Counted from the first letter of the stretch, positions 26,122 to 34,882 are shown. The stretch is 64,000 nucleotides of DNA from Phenylobacterium deserti (GCA_943332615.1 CALQQB010000004.1:62001-126000); one strand, 5' to 3'. The notes: a model not told the origin generated them from the sequence alone. Made by a program: numbers and translations.

Positions 26122-26601
26122 ATGACGGTGGAGCCTGGCCAGTCTGTGCTGGTGGTGGAGGATGACGTCTTCGTCCAGGAACTGCTGCGCGTCGGCCTGG
26201 CGGACGCCGGATTCCGGCTTGAGTTGGCGGGGAACGAGCAACAGGCGGTTGCCGCGCTCGAGGCGCACCGCGCTCAGCCGCTCGCGGGCCTCGTGACCGA
26301 CGTGAACCTTGGCCGAGGCCGGACCGGTTGGGACATCGCCCAACTGGCTAGGGAGTTCAATCCGCACCTACCTGTGGTCTACGTCAGCGGGGACAGCGCC
26401 CACGCGTGGGCCGCACGCGGCGTTCCGCGCAGCACCATGATCCCGAAACCGTTTGTTCCCGCCCAGATCGTGATGAGCGCCGTCCAGAAAGCCGCCCAGC
26501 GGGATCTCGACGACATCGCTGCGGAACGGGATGTCATATTCGCGCGTCCGCGCCACACCGACCGCGTTGGCGTCGACCTTCTGGTCGGCGGGCGCCCATA
26601 G
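26122..26601 (+). CDS. Receiver-domain response regulator with a foreign C-terminal tail
   Basis: A stand-alone CheY-like receiver. The acidic pocket is VVEDD near residue 13, the phospho-acceptor is Asp60 in LVTDVNLG, the Thr/Ser switch is in VVYVSGDS and the conserved Lys is Lys109 in IPKPF. The domain should end at about residue 125. The remaining ~35 residues (DIAAERDVIFARPRHTDRVG onward) are the antisense of the membrane-anchor gene, so the natural stop appears lost at a junction near 26480-26500. It would pass a phosphate signal from a histidine kinase not in this window. Confidence 0.8.
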   Translation: MTVEPGQSVLVVEDDVFVQELLRVGLADAGFRLELAGNEQQAVAALEAHRAQPLAGLVTDVNLGRGRTGWDIAQLAREFNPHLPVVYVSGDSAHAWAARGVPRSTMIPKPFVPAQIVMSAVQKAAQRDLDDIAAERDVIFARPRHTDRVGVDLLVGGRP

Positions 26602-26766
26602 GCGACTGAGGCCCGAGAGCTTGCCCAGGCCCAGTGGATCCTTGTGGAACTCCGCCGGCAGGATCGCGCCCAGCACGATAAGCGCGGCGACAACCGCCGC
26701 GCCGAGCGTCGCGGCGATCAGCGACCCCTTCGCCATGGGCCGGGTGGGTTGCTCGTTCGGGCTCAT
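26368..26766 (-). pseudogene. Truncated transmembrane anchor protein of the czc cluster
   Basis: The first ~85 residues match the small anchor protein often encoded after czcA and hupE: a short N-terminus, one transmembrane helix (LIAATLGAAVVAALIVLGAI), LPAEFHKDPLGLGKLSGL and the start of the soluble domain, YDIPFRSDVVEIPLGGF. The remaining frame is the antisense of the response regulator and carries no anchor motif. The full-length protein is normally ~190 residues, so the C-terminal half is missing. Its start overlaps the hupE stop by four bases (ATGA). Its role in metal efflux clusters is unknown. Confidence 0.65.
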
Positions 26767-27468
26767 GAAACCGCTCCACCGAAGATGTATCGGGCCACCT
26801 GCTGCCCCGCGAGCACGAAGCCCGCCAGCATCAGGAGGACATTGGCGCCGCGCGCCGTGGGTTCGAAGGCGGCCGTGCGCCGCCACAGGGTCATGACGGC
26901 CAGGATCAGGGTCAGGGCCAGCACCTGGCCGATCTCGACGCCGACGTTGAACGACACCAGGTTGGCCAGCAGGCCGTCAGGATTGAGGTTGAGCGCCTGG
27001 AGCTTGGTGGCCAGGCCGAAGCCATGGATCAGCCCGAAACCGAACACCGCCACCTTGGGGTCGGGCTGGATTCCCGCGAGTGTCTTGAAACCCGACAGGT
27101 TGTCGAAGGCCTTGTAGGCGACGGACAGGCCGATCACCGCGTCGACCAGATGCGGGTCCACGTGCAGCTTGAAGAACACCCCGGCCAGCAGGGTGATCGA
27201 GTGGCCCAGCGAGAACAGGCTGACGTAGAGCGCGATCTGGCGCAGCCGGAACAGGAAGAAAGATCACGCCCACCAGGAAGGCCAGGTGGTCGTAGCCGGT
27301 CACCATGTGCTTGGCGCCGAGGTAGAGGAACGGGATCGGGTCCGCCGCACGGGTCGCCGCCACGAAGGCCGCGTCGGTGCCGCCGATGTTGTGGGCCAGC
27401 GCCGCGCCAGCCACGGCCAACGCCAGCGCAAAGGCGGTCAAGCCCGCGCCGAGACGAAGACGGCTCAT
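26763..27468 (-). pseudogene. HupE/UreJ family membrane protein with a +1 frameshift
   Basis: The two halves join to a ~234-residue HupE/UreJ-type protein, a family implicated in nickel or cobalt movement. The N-terminal part has a signal-like helix and GAKHMVTGYDHLAFLVGVIF. The C-terminal part continues FLFRLRQIAL in another frame and includes YKAFDNL and FGFGLIHGFGLATKL, with several membrane helices. One extra base in the AAA run at 27259-27261 (TTT in coding sense) explains the break. As read, the protein would lose its last ~165 residues. It overlaps the czcA stop by four bases, so it is the second gene of that operon. Confidence 0.82.
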
Positions 27469-30400
27469 GCAACGACCTCACGGCCCAGGGCGGCCGCGCG
27501 GCGGCGGGGCCGGCCCATGACGAGATGGCAGATCGCCGGCAGCACGAACAGCGTGAGCGCCGTCGAGGTAATCAGCCCGCCGATGACCACGGTGGCCAAC
27601 GGTCGCTGGACCTCGGCGCCGGTGCCATGTGCGATCGCCATGGGCACGAAGCCCAGGGAGGCGACCAGGGCGGTCATCAGGACGGGCCGCAGGCGCTCGA
27701 GCGACCCTTCGATGATGGCGGTGTCGAGCTCGCGCCCCATCTCCAGACGCCGGCGGATCGCGGAAATCAGCACCAGGCCGTTCAGCACCGCGACCCCCGA
27801 GACCGCGATGAACCCAACGGCCGCCGAGACGGAGAACGGGATGCCGCGCAGGGCGATCGCGAAGACGCCGCCTGCGAGGGCCAGGGGCACGGCGGTGAAG
27901 ACGGTCCCGGCCAGAGCCGCGTCGCCCAGCGCGATGAACAGCACCACGAAGATCAACAGGAAGCAGACGGGCACGACGATCGAGAGGCGCGCCGTGGCGG
28001 CCTCCAGGTTCTGGAACTGGCCGCCCCACTCCGTCCACATCCCCGGCGCGAGCTTCACTTCGTCGGCCATGGTCCGCTGCGCCTCGGTGACGAACGAGCC
28101 CAGGTCGCGGCCGCGCACATTGGCCTCGACGTAGATCCGGCGCTTGCCATTGTCGCGGCTCACCTCGTTCAGGCCCTCGGTGAGCCGGAAGCTGGCGAGC
28201 TGCCGAAGCGGCACGGACGCGCGCGACGCACCGGGTTCGGTGGGCAGGATCACCGGAATGGCGCCCAGCAGTTCAAGGTCGTTGCGCTGCGGATTGGCGA
28301 GGCGGACGACGACGTCGAAGCGCTGGTCGCCCTCGAAGACCTGGCCCGCGGGACGGCCGCCCAGCGCCGTCGAGACAGTGCTGGCGACGTCCTGGACGCT
28401 CAGCCCGTAGCGCGAGATGGCGTCGCGGTCGAAGGCGATGTCGAACGTCGGGAAGCCTTCGGTCTGCGCCACGCGAACATCGGCGGCGCCGGGGGTCTTG
28501 CGCAGGACCGCGGCGACCCGCTGGGCGCTGCTGGCCAGCTGATCGAGATCGTCGCCATAGATCTTGACCGCCACGTCGCTCCGGACGCCGCCGATCAGCT
28601 CGTTGAACCGCATTTCGATCGGCTGGGTCGTGTCATAGGCGTTGCCGACGATGCCCTCGGTCACCTTGTGGATGCGGTCGATGACCTGGTCCTTGGTCGT
28701 CACCCCGGCCGGCCAGTCCTTCTTCGGCTTCAGGATGATGTAGTTGTCGGAGGCGTTGGGCGGCATGGGGTCGGCCGCCAGGCTCGCGGTGCCGGCCTTG
28801 GAGTAGACCATGGCCACCTCCGGCAGGGCCAACACGGCCCGTTCCAGCGGCAAGTCGAGCGCCAGGGACTGGTCGATGGACATCGATGGGATGCGAACCG
28901 AGGAGAGATTTAGGTTCTGCTCGTCCAGCGTCGGCATGAACTCGCGGCCGAGGAAGAAGAACGTCACCAGCGCAGCGGCGAAGACCCCGACGCCAGCGCC
29001 GATGAACGGCCAGGGGCGCGCCACGGCCTTGCGCAGCCACGGCTCGTAAGCCTGCTTGGCCCGGGCGATCACCGGGACCTCAGTCTCGCTGACCCGGCCA
29101 CGGACCAGCAAGGCGACCATGGCGGGGACGAAGGTCAGCGACAGCACGAATGCCGAGGCGAGCGCCAGCATCAGGGTGATGACCATAGGCGAGAACATCT
29201 TGCCCTCGACCCCCTGGAAGGTGAGGCAGGGCAGGAAGACCAGGAAGATGACGATCTGGCCGTAGACGGTCGGACGGATCATCTCATGCGAGGAGCCCAC
29301 GACCTCCTCTAGGCGCTCGGAGGTGGACAACAGGCGGCCTTCGCGGTGCTGGCGTTCCGCCAGTCGACGCAAGGTGTTCTCCACGATGATCACCGCCCCG
29401 TCGATGATCAGACCGAAGTCGAGCGCCCCTAGGCTCATCAGGTTGCCGGAGATCTTCATGGCGTTCATGCCGCCGGCGCTCATCAGCATCGAGAGCGGGA
29501 TGACCAGGGTGGCGATCAGGGCGGCGCGCCAGTTACCCAGCAGGAGGAAGAGGATCGCGATCACCAGCAGCGCGCCCTCCGCCAGGTTGCGGGTGACGGT
29601 GGTGATGGTCGCAACCACCAGCTGCGACCGATCCAACGTGGGCACGGCGACGATCCCGGTGGGAAGGGTCTTCTGGATGTCCTTGAGTTTCTCGCCGACG
29701 CCATGAGCGACGGTGCGGCTGTTCTCGCCCACCAGCATCAAGGCGCTGCCGATGACCGTTTCGTAGCCGTTGCGGCTGGCCGCGCCGCGGCGAAGCTCCC
29801 CGCCGATGCGGACGTAGGCGACGTCGATGACCCGGACCGGAACCCCGCCACGGGTCGCAACCACAGCGCGGGCGATCTGGTCGACCGAGCGAATGCGGGC
29901 GTCGGCGCGCACGAGGTAGGCCTCGCCGCCGCGCTGGATGAAGTCCGCGCCGATGGACAGGTTGGCTCGCTCCAGCCCTTCGGCCAGGTCGTCGAAGGAG
30001 ATGCCGTAGCCGGCGAGTTTCACCGGATCGGGTTCGACCACATACTGCTTTACGAAGCCGCCCAGGGAGTCGACGTCCGCGACCCCCGGTACGCCGCGCA
30101 GCTGCGGCCGGATGATCCAGTCCTGCACGGTACGCAGATAGGCGACCTGGGCGGTGTGGTCGGCGAGCCGCTCGCCGTCATCGGTAAGAAAGGCGCCGTC
30201 GCTTTGCCACCCGGGCTTGCCGTCGTGGACAGGGGCGCCCTTGCCGCCGGGATGGGCGAACTCGACGCTGTAGTGGAAGACTTCGCCCAGGCCGGTCGAC
30301 ACCGGGCCCATCTGCGGCTCGGCGCCGGGCGGCAGGCTGGTGCGGGCCTGGGCCAGACGCTCGGCCACCTGCTGGCGCATGAAGTAGAGGTTCGCGTCCT

Positions 30401-30695
30401 CGCGGAAGACCGCCGTCACCTGGCTGAAGCCGTTGCGCGAGAAGGAGCGGATATTCTCGACGCCCTTCAGACCGGCCAACGCGGTCTCGATCGGGAAGGT
30501 CACCCGTTTCTCCACCTCCACGGGCCCCAGGGTCGGGATCACGGTGTTGATCTGAACCTGCTTGTTGGTGATGTCCGGCGTCACATCGATCGGCAGGCGC
30601 GTGAGCTGCCAGAAGCCGAATCCCGCGACCAGGGCCGTCAGGAGCACGACGATCCAGCGGGCGCGCACCGCCATCGTAATGATCCGACCCATCAT
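27465..30695 (-). CDS. czcA: CzcA-type heavy-metal RND exporter (first copy)
   Basis: A 1076-residue inner-membrane proton/metal antiporter of the HME-RND family. The family signature DFGLIIDGAVIIVEN lies at residues 426-440 in TM4; this DFGxxxDG form is that of the Zn/Co/Cd (HME1) group. The N-terminus RARWIVVLLT and DVTPDITNKQVQINT are typical. Start ATGATG at 30695/30692. Unlike the second copy at 44156, no czcB or czcC lies upstream: the next gene is a divergent CsoR repressor, so this pump must borrow its adaptor and channel or be an incomplete unit. Downstream are hupE and an anchor remnant. Confidence 0.92.
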   Translation of the reverse strand: MMGRIITMAVRARWIVVLLTALVAGFGFWQLTRLPIDVTPDITNKQVQINTVIPTLGPVEVEKRVTFPIETALAGLKGVENIRSFSRNGFSQVTAVFREDANLYFMRQQVAERLAQARTSLPPGAEPQMGPVSTGLGEVFHYSVEFAHPGGKGAPVHDGKPGWQSDGAFLTDDGERLADHTAQVAYLRTVQDWIIRPQLRGVPGVADVDSLGGFVKQYVVEPDPVKLAGYGISFDDLAEGLERANLSIGADFIQRGGEAYLVRADARIRSVDQIARAVVATRGGVPVRVIDVAYVRIGGELRRGAASRNGYETVIGSALMLVGENSRTVAHGVGEKLKDIQKTLPTGIVAVPTLDRSQLVVATITTVTRNLAEGALLVIAILFLLLGNWRAALIATLVIPLSMLMSAGGMNAMKISGNLMSLGALDFGLIIDGAVIIVENTLRRLAERQHREGRLLSTSERLEEVVGSSHEMIRPTVYGQIVIFLVFLPCLTFQGVEGKMFSPMVITLMLALASAFVLSLTFVPAMVALLVRGRVSETEVPVIARAKQAYEPWLRKAVARPWPFIGAGVGVFAAALVTFFFLGREFMPTLDEQNLNLSSVRIPSMSIDQSLALDLPLERAVLALPEVAMVYSKAGTASLAADPMPPNASDNYIILKPKKDWPAGVTTKDQVIDRIHKVTEGIVGNAYDTTQPIEMRFNELIGGVRSDVAVKIYGDDLDQLASSAQRVAAVLRKTPGAADVRVAQTEGFPTFDIAFDRDAISRYGLSVQDVASTVSTALGGRPAGQVFEGDQRFDVVVRLANPQRNDLELLGAIPVILPTEPGASRASVPLRQLASFRLTEGLNEVSRDNGKRRIYVEANVRGRDLGSFVTEAQRTMADEVKLAPGMWTEWGGQFQNLEAATARLSIVVPVCFLLIFVVLFIALGDAALAGTVFTAVPLALAGGVFAIALRGIPFSVSAAVGFIAVSGVAVLNGLVLISAIRRRLEMGRELDTAIIEGSLERLRPVLMTALVASLGFVPMAIAHGTGAEVQRPLATVVIGGLITSTALTLFVLPAICHLVMGRPRRRAAALGREVVA

Positions 30696-30862
30696 GCTCT
30701 GGCGTCTCTCGTGTGTTGGATGACCGTCCGCGTCAGGCCGTGACGGCCGGCCGCAGGCGCGCTCGGAGGCGCCGCCTCTCTTGGCGCAGTGGCGCGCGAC
30801 CGCGCCAGCAGCGATTGACCGCATTGGCCGGCGCTATCGCACCCAAATCTCATCGAACCCAT

Positions 30863-30891
30863 TTGACCTTATCCCCTCCTGGGGGATAGCA
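30863..30891 (+). promoter_or_regulatory. Promoter with embedded CsoR-type operator
   Basis: A -35 element TTGACC (30863-30868) is followed 17 bases later by a weak -10 ATAGCA (30886-30891). The spacer is almost filled by a perfect inverted repeat, TATCCCC-TCCTG-GGGGATA (30870-30888). G/C-tract palindromes of this kind bind CsoR/RcnR/FrmR tetramers. The site lies just upstream of the csoR-like start, so the repressor would block its own promoter, and perhaps the divergent czcA as well. Confidence 0.65.
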
Positions 30892-30897
30892 AAGCAA

Positions 30898-31176
30898 ATG
30901 GCAAAAGCACATGTCCATGAAACGCACCCGGATATCATCAAGCGGCTGAAGCGCGCCGAGGGCCACCTGCGCGGGGTCGTCGAGATGATCGAGGCCGGCC
31001 GGCCCTGCCTCGATGTCGCCCAGCAGCTGCACGCGGTCGAGAAGGCCGTCGCGCAGGCGAAGAAGACCCTGATCCAGGATCACCTCGACCACTGCCTCGA
31101 AGATGTCGTCGGGCCGCTGGCGCGCGACCAGCGCCAGTCGATCGACGAGTTCAAGCAGATCACCAAGTATCTCTGA
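30898..31176 (+). CDS. CsoR/RcnR family metal-sensing repressor
   Basis: A 92-residue all-helical repressor. The metal ligand set reads Cys37 (RPCLDVAQQL), His62 and Cys66 (DHLDHCLEDV), which is the Cys-His-Cys pattern of CsoR and of the nickel sensor InrS rather than the His-rich RcnR set; extra His at 5, 7 and 10 could add a ligand. Metal binding would release DNA. The operator is in its own promoter. The His-rich exporter starts 13 bases downstream, so that gene is the likely target. Nickel or cobalt is favoured by the partner; copper is not excluded. Confidence 0.88.
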   Translation: MAKAHVHETHPDIIKRLKRAEGHLRGVVEMIEAGRPCLDVAQQLHAVEKAVAQAKKTLIQDHLDHCLEDVVGPLARDQRQSIDEFKQITKYL

Positions 31177-31189
31177 GGGCGCCCTGCGC

Positions 31190-32233
31190 ATGATCGAATC
31201 CTTCTTCCTCTCGATCGTCGCGACCGGGTTCATCGTCGCCTTCGCCCATGCCGCCATCCCCACGCACTGGCTGCCTTTCGTGGTCGCCGGACGCGGGCAG
31301 CGCTGGAGCAAGCCCAAGACGCTGCTGGTGGTCGCGCTCTGCGGCTCAGGCCACGTGCTGTTCACCACCGGCCTCGGCGTCCTCGTCGTCTGGCTGGGCC
31401 TGGAGACCAGCAAGTTTACCGGCGCGGTCTTCCCCAAGATCGCCGGCGGCGCGCTGATCCTGTTCGGACTCTACTATCTTGTTCGTCAGGCCCGCGGCGG
31501 CGGCCACGGCCACAGCCATTTCGGCGGCGGGCACGCACATGGCGAAGAAGCGCATGGCGCCCATGGCCATGACCACGCCGGCCACGCGGCGGACACCAAG
31601 CGGGTCGACACCGGCCACGGCGTCCTGCTGCTGGAGGTCTTCGAAGACGGCCTGCCCCCGAGGTTCCGGGTGCGGACGGAAGGCACGGACGGCCACCTGC
31701 CCGACGCCGGGGCGTTGACTGTCGAAACCCTTCGACCGGACGGCGTGCGCCAGGCCTTCGCCTTCGTCGCCCGCGCCGGCTATCTGGAGTCCACAGCCGA
31801 AATCCCTGAACCGCATGAGTTCACCGCGAACGTGACCCTGTCGCACGGCGGCCACGCCCACGGCCACGCGCTCCGCTTCGAGGAACACGACCACGGCCCG
31901 GCCGCGGCGGCCCAGGCCGCCACGGCGGGCGCGGGCGGCAAGATCAAATCGGACCGCGCCGTCGTCCTCGGCCTCTTCACCCTGCTGACCTTCTCGCCCT
32001 GCGAAGGCTTCCTGCCGGTCTACCTCTCCGGCATCAAATACGGCTGGGCCGGCTTTATCGTCCTGAGCACGGTGCTGGCGTTCGCGACGATCGCAGGGAT
32101 GGTGGTCTTCACCTGGCTGACGCTGTCGGGGATGGAACGCCTGCGGCTGGGCTTCCTGGAGCGCTACGAAAGCGGCCTGCTCGGTGCGTTCATCCTGCTC
32201 CTCGGCCTCGGCGTCATCTTCTTCAACTTCTAG
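31190..32233 (+). CDS. His-rich membrane exporter, NicO/RcnA or LysE-like
   Basis: A 347-residue membrane protein in two halves. Three N-terminal helices include AHAAIPTHWLPFVVAG, with conserved His residues, and GSGHVLFTTGLGVLVVWLG. Three C-terminal helices include TFSPCEGFLPVYLSG. Between them lies a ~150-residue soluble insert with several His clusters (GHGHSHFGGGHAHGEEAHG; GGHAHGHALRFEEHDHG). The layout recalls RcnA/NicO nickel-cobalt exporters, and pairing with a CsoR-like repressor supports metal export from the cytoplasm. The folded insert with beta-like sequence between the His clusters is larger than in RcnA. Exact family is uncertain. Confidence 0.75.
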   Translation: MIESFFLSIVATGFIVAFAHAAIPTHWLPFVVAGRGQRWSKPKTLLVVALCGSGHVLFTTGLGVLVVWLGLETSKFTGAVFPKIAGGALILFGLYYLVRQARGGGHGHSHFGGGHAHGEEAHGAHGHDHAGHAADTKRVDTGHGVLLLEVFEDGLPPRFRVRTEGTDGHLPDAGALTVETLRPDGVRQAFAFVARAGYLESTAEIPEPHEFTANVTLSHGGHAHGHALRFEEHDHGPAAAAQAATAGAGGKIKSDRAVVLGLFTLLTFSPCEGFLPVYLSGIKYGWAGFIVLSTVLAFATIAGMVVFTWLTLSGMERLRLGFLERYESGLLGAFILLLGLGVIFFNF

Positions 32234-32358
32234 CGCAGGCCGCGAGCTCGGCCTGGGTCCGCCTGGGTTTCGACCCTTGCGCCGGTTTCGCGCGTTAGGG
32301 CGCCGGAGCCACGCGGCACAGAAGACGCGAGGCTCGAAACCGCTGAAGGAGTTTCCGC

Positions 32359-32601
32359 ATGACGGACCCCAAAACAGATCGAGCGCGCGACAGTGCGGCG
32401 GGCCCAAAGCCAGCGGACGCCAAACCCCAAGATGAGGCGTCGGGGCCGACGAACGTGGCCGCGTCTCAAGGTCAGCCCCAAGCCGAGGAACAACCGGGCG
32501 GCATGATCGGCGAAGGCCGCGCTACCGGGCCCGTCGAAGAGGTGACGGAAGCCGCGCCGCGGTCGAGCAAGGAGGGCGGAATGATCGGCGAAGGGTCCTG
32601 A
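32359..32601 (+). CDS. Small disordered protein with a repeated GGMIGEG motif
   Basis: An 80-residue protein rich in Lys, Ala, Pro, Gln and Glu with no hydrophobic core, so probably unfolded in the cytoplasm. The heptad GGMIGEG occurs twice, at about residues 47-53 and 73-79, the second at the C-terminus. A good ribosome site (GAAGGAG) precedes the ATG. It lies between the exporter and the P1B ATPase. The repeated Met-containing motif might bind a metal or a partner, but nothing establishes this. Confidence 0.6.
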   Translation: MTDPKTDRARDSAAGPKPADAKPQDEASGPTNVAASQGQPQAEEQPGGMIGEGRATGPVEEVTEAAPRSSKEGGMIGEGS

Positions 32602-32652
32602 TCGGTCCCAAACCCGCGTTACGCCCAGGCAGAAAGACCGCTTCGCAAACGT

Positions 32653-32684
32653 CTTGCTCCTCTAGCGACATGAGGATTCAGACT
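32653..32684 (+). promoter_or_regulatory. MerR-type operator/promoter A (P1B ATPase gene)
   Basis: CTTGCTCCTCTAG begins at 32653, with ATGAGG closing an imperfect palindrome at 32670-32675. The -35 element TTGCTC (32654-32659) is separated by 19 bases from CAGACT (32679-32684), the over-long spacing that MerR activators correct. The ATPase start follows 24 bases later, after AAGGAGGG. The same element recurs at 36402-36433 and 50480-50511. Confidence 0.7.
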
Positions 32685-32707
32685 GGTCAGGCACGAAGGA
32701 GGGTCTG

Positions 32708-34876
32708 ATGTCCGCCCCGCTCAAGACTCGCTACCGCATCGAAGGCATGGATTGCGGCGCCTGCGCCACGAAGATCGAAACGGCCGCGCGCCGGATGGAC
32801 GGCGTGGCCGAGGTTTCGGTCTCCGTCGCCGGCCACAGCATGGTCATCGAGCATAGTCCGCAGACCGACCTCACCGAGCTTGCGAAGCGGGTGACAGGCC
32901 TGGGCTACAAGGTCTTCCCCGTCGCCGAGCCGACCTCCAACGGCGCACCGGCCGCCGCCAATACCAACGCCAAGCCACCGGCCGCCCACAGCCACCTTGA
33001 CGCCGCGCCGCGAGCGGCATGGTGGCAGAGCGGCAAGGGACGCCTGATGATCGCGACCGGCCTGGCCGCCGCGGCGGCCTATGTCGTCTCGAAGCTCGCC
33101 CCCGGCCTCGGACAGTGGCCGTTCGCGGCGGCGATGCTGGTGGGCCTCATCCCCATCGGCCGGCGCGCGGCCATGGCGGCGCTGGCCGGCACGCCGTTCT
33201 CCATCGAGATGCTGATGACGATCGCCGCCGTGGGCGCGGTGTTCATCGGCGCCTCGCAGGAAGCCGCCGCGGTGGTGTTTCTCTTCCTGATCGGCGAGCT
33301 GCTGGAAGGTGTCGCGGCAGGCAAGGCCCGCGCCAGCATCCAGGCCCTGACGAAGCTGGTCCCCAAGACCGCCTTCGTCGAGCGCGGCGACGCGGTGGAG
33401 GAGGTCCCGGCGGAGCGCCTGGTCGTGGGGGACATGATCCTCGTGCGGCCCGGCGACCGCGTGCCCGCGGACGGGACCATCGAGTCCGGTACCGGCGAGA
33501 TCAATGAGGCGCCGGTGACCGGCGAGAGCCTCCCGGCTCACAAGGGCCCCGGCGGCTCGGTCTTCGCCGGCACGGTCAACGGCGACGCGGCGCTACATGT
33601 CCGCGTCACCGCGGCGGCGGCGGACAACACCATCGCGCGGGTCGTGAAGCTGGTTGAGGAGGCCCAGGAGAGCAAGGCGCCCACCGAGCGCTTCATCGAC
33701 CGCTTCTCGCGCTACTACACCCCGGCTGTCGTCGTGGTCGCCGCTCTGGTGGCGACGGTCCCGCCCCTGATGTTCGGCGGGGCCTGGCAGGCCTGGATCT
33801 ACAAGGGCCTCGCTATCCTGCTGATCGGCTGTCCCTGCGCCCTGGTGATCTCGACCCCCGCGGCCATCGCCGCCAGCCTGTCGGCGGGCGCGCGGCGGGG
33901 CCTGCTGCTGAAGGGCGGCGCCGTGCTGGAAGCGCTCGGCAAGATCAACCTCGTCGCGTTCGACAAGACGGGCACGCTGACCGCCGGCAAGCCGCTAGTG
34001 ACCGACGTGCAAGGCTTCGGCGTCTCCGAAGAAGAGGTCATCCGCTACGCCGTCGCGCTGGAAACCGGCTCGAGCCACCCGCTGGCGAGCGCGATCCTCG
34101 CGAAGGCCACGGAGATGGGCGTTACCGCGCCCGTGGCGACAGAGGCCTCCACCGTCGGGGGCAAGGGCGTCACCGGCACGGTTCAGAAGGCGCAGGTCTT
34201 CCTCGGGTCCGCCCAGGCCGCCGCGGCCCAGACAGCGCTGTCCGACGCTCAGACCGCCTTGGTCACGGCCTTGAGCGATCAGGGCAAGACGGTCTCCATT
34301 CTGCTGCGGGACGGCAAGGTCGTCGGCGCCATCGCCATGCGCGACGAGCCGCGCGCCGACGCGCAGGCGGGGTTGAAACTGCTGCAGGACGCCGGAGTCC
34401 GGACCGTCATGCTGACGGGCGACAACGCGCGCACGGCCCAGGCCATCGGACAGCAACTCGGCGTCGAGGTGCGCGCCGGCCTGCTGCCGGAAGACAAGCA
34501 ACGGATCGTCCAAGCCTACCAGGCCGAGGGCCTCAAAGTCGCCAAGGTGGGCGACGGCATCAACGACGCGCCGGCCCTGGCCGCCGCGCACGTCGGCATC
34601 GCCATGGGCGGCGGGACGGACGTGGCGCTGGAGACCGCCGGGGCCGCGGCGCTGCACGCGCGGGTCGCGGACGTGGCCGCGATGATCACGCTTTCCAAGC
34701 GCACCATGGGCAACATCGGCCAGAACATCACCATCGCGCTCGGCCTGAAGGCGGTGTTCCTGGTGACCACGGTCGTGGGCCTCACGGGCCTCTGGCCCGC
34801 CATCCTGGCCGACACGGGCGCGACGGTGCTGGTCACCTTGAACGCCATGCGGCTGCTTGGGCCTTCGCGGTCGTAG
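32708..34876 (+). CDS. zntA: Zn/Cd/Pb-exporting P1B-type ATPase (ZntA/CadA-like)
   Basis: A 722-residue heavy-metal ATPase that pumps Zn, Cd or Pb out of the cytoplasm. Residues ~5-70 form one HMA domain with GMDCGAC; a His-containing linker follows. Then come the membrane helices, the phosphatase TGES loop, the metal site CPC in LIGCPCALVIS, the DKTGTLT phosphorylation site, SSHPLASAIL and GDGINDAPAL. The CPC motif with this HMA domain is typical of the Zn/Cd/Pb group. Operator A lies directly upstream. An LspA-like gene follows seven bases after the stop, as in PbrA-PbrB/C lead-resistance units. Confidence 0.93.
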   Translation: MSAPLKTRYRIEGMDCGACATKIETAARRMDGVAEVSVSVAGHSMVIEHSPQTDLTELAKRVTGLGYKVFPVAEPTSNGAPAAANTNAKPPAAHSHLDAAPRAAWWQSGKGRLMIATGLAAAAAYVVSKLAPGLGQWPFAAAMLVGLIPIGRRAAMAALAGTPFSIEMLMTIAAVGAVFIGASQEAAAVVFLFLIGELLEGVAAGKARASIQALTKLVPKTAFVERGDAVEEVPAERLVVGDMILVRPGDRVPADGTIESGTGEINEAPVTGESLPAHKGPGGSVFAGTVNGDAALHVRVTAAAADNTIARVVKLVEEAQESKAPTERFIDRFSRYYTPAVVVVAALVATVPPLMFGGAWQAWIYKGLAILLIGCPCALVISTPAAIAASLSAGARRGLLLKGGAVLEALGKINLVAFDKTGTLTAGKPLVTDVQGFGVSEEEVIRYAVALETGSSHPLASAILAKATEMGVTAPVATEASTVGGKGVTGTVQKAQVFLGSAQAAAAQTALSDAQTALVTALSDQGKTVSILLRDGKVVGAIAMRDEPRADAQAGLKLLQDAGVRTVMLTGDNARTAQAIGQQLGVEVRAGLLPEDKQRIVQAYQAEGLKVAKVGDGINDAPALAAAHVGIAMGGGTDVALETAGAAALHARVADVAAMITLSKRTMGNIGQNITIALGLKAVFLVTTVVGLTGLWPAILADTGATVLVTLNAMRLLGPSRS

Positions 34877-34882
34877 TCGCCC

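Noticed and set aside
27024-28913. Plus-strand open frame of 629 codons opposite czcA and hupE.
   Set aside because: Antisense shadow of an unmistakable RND pump; rich in Arg, Gly, Asp and His with no motif.
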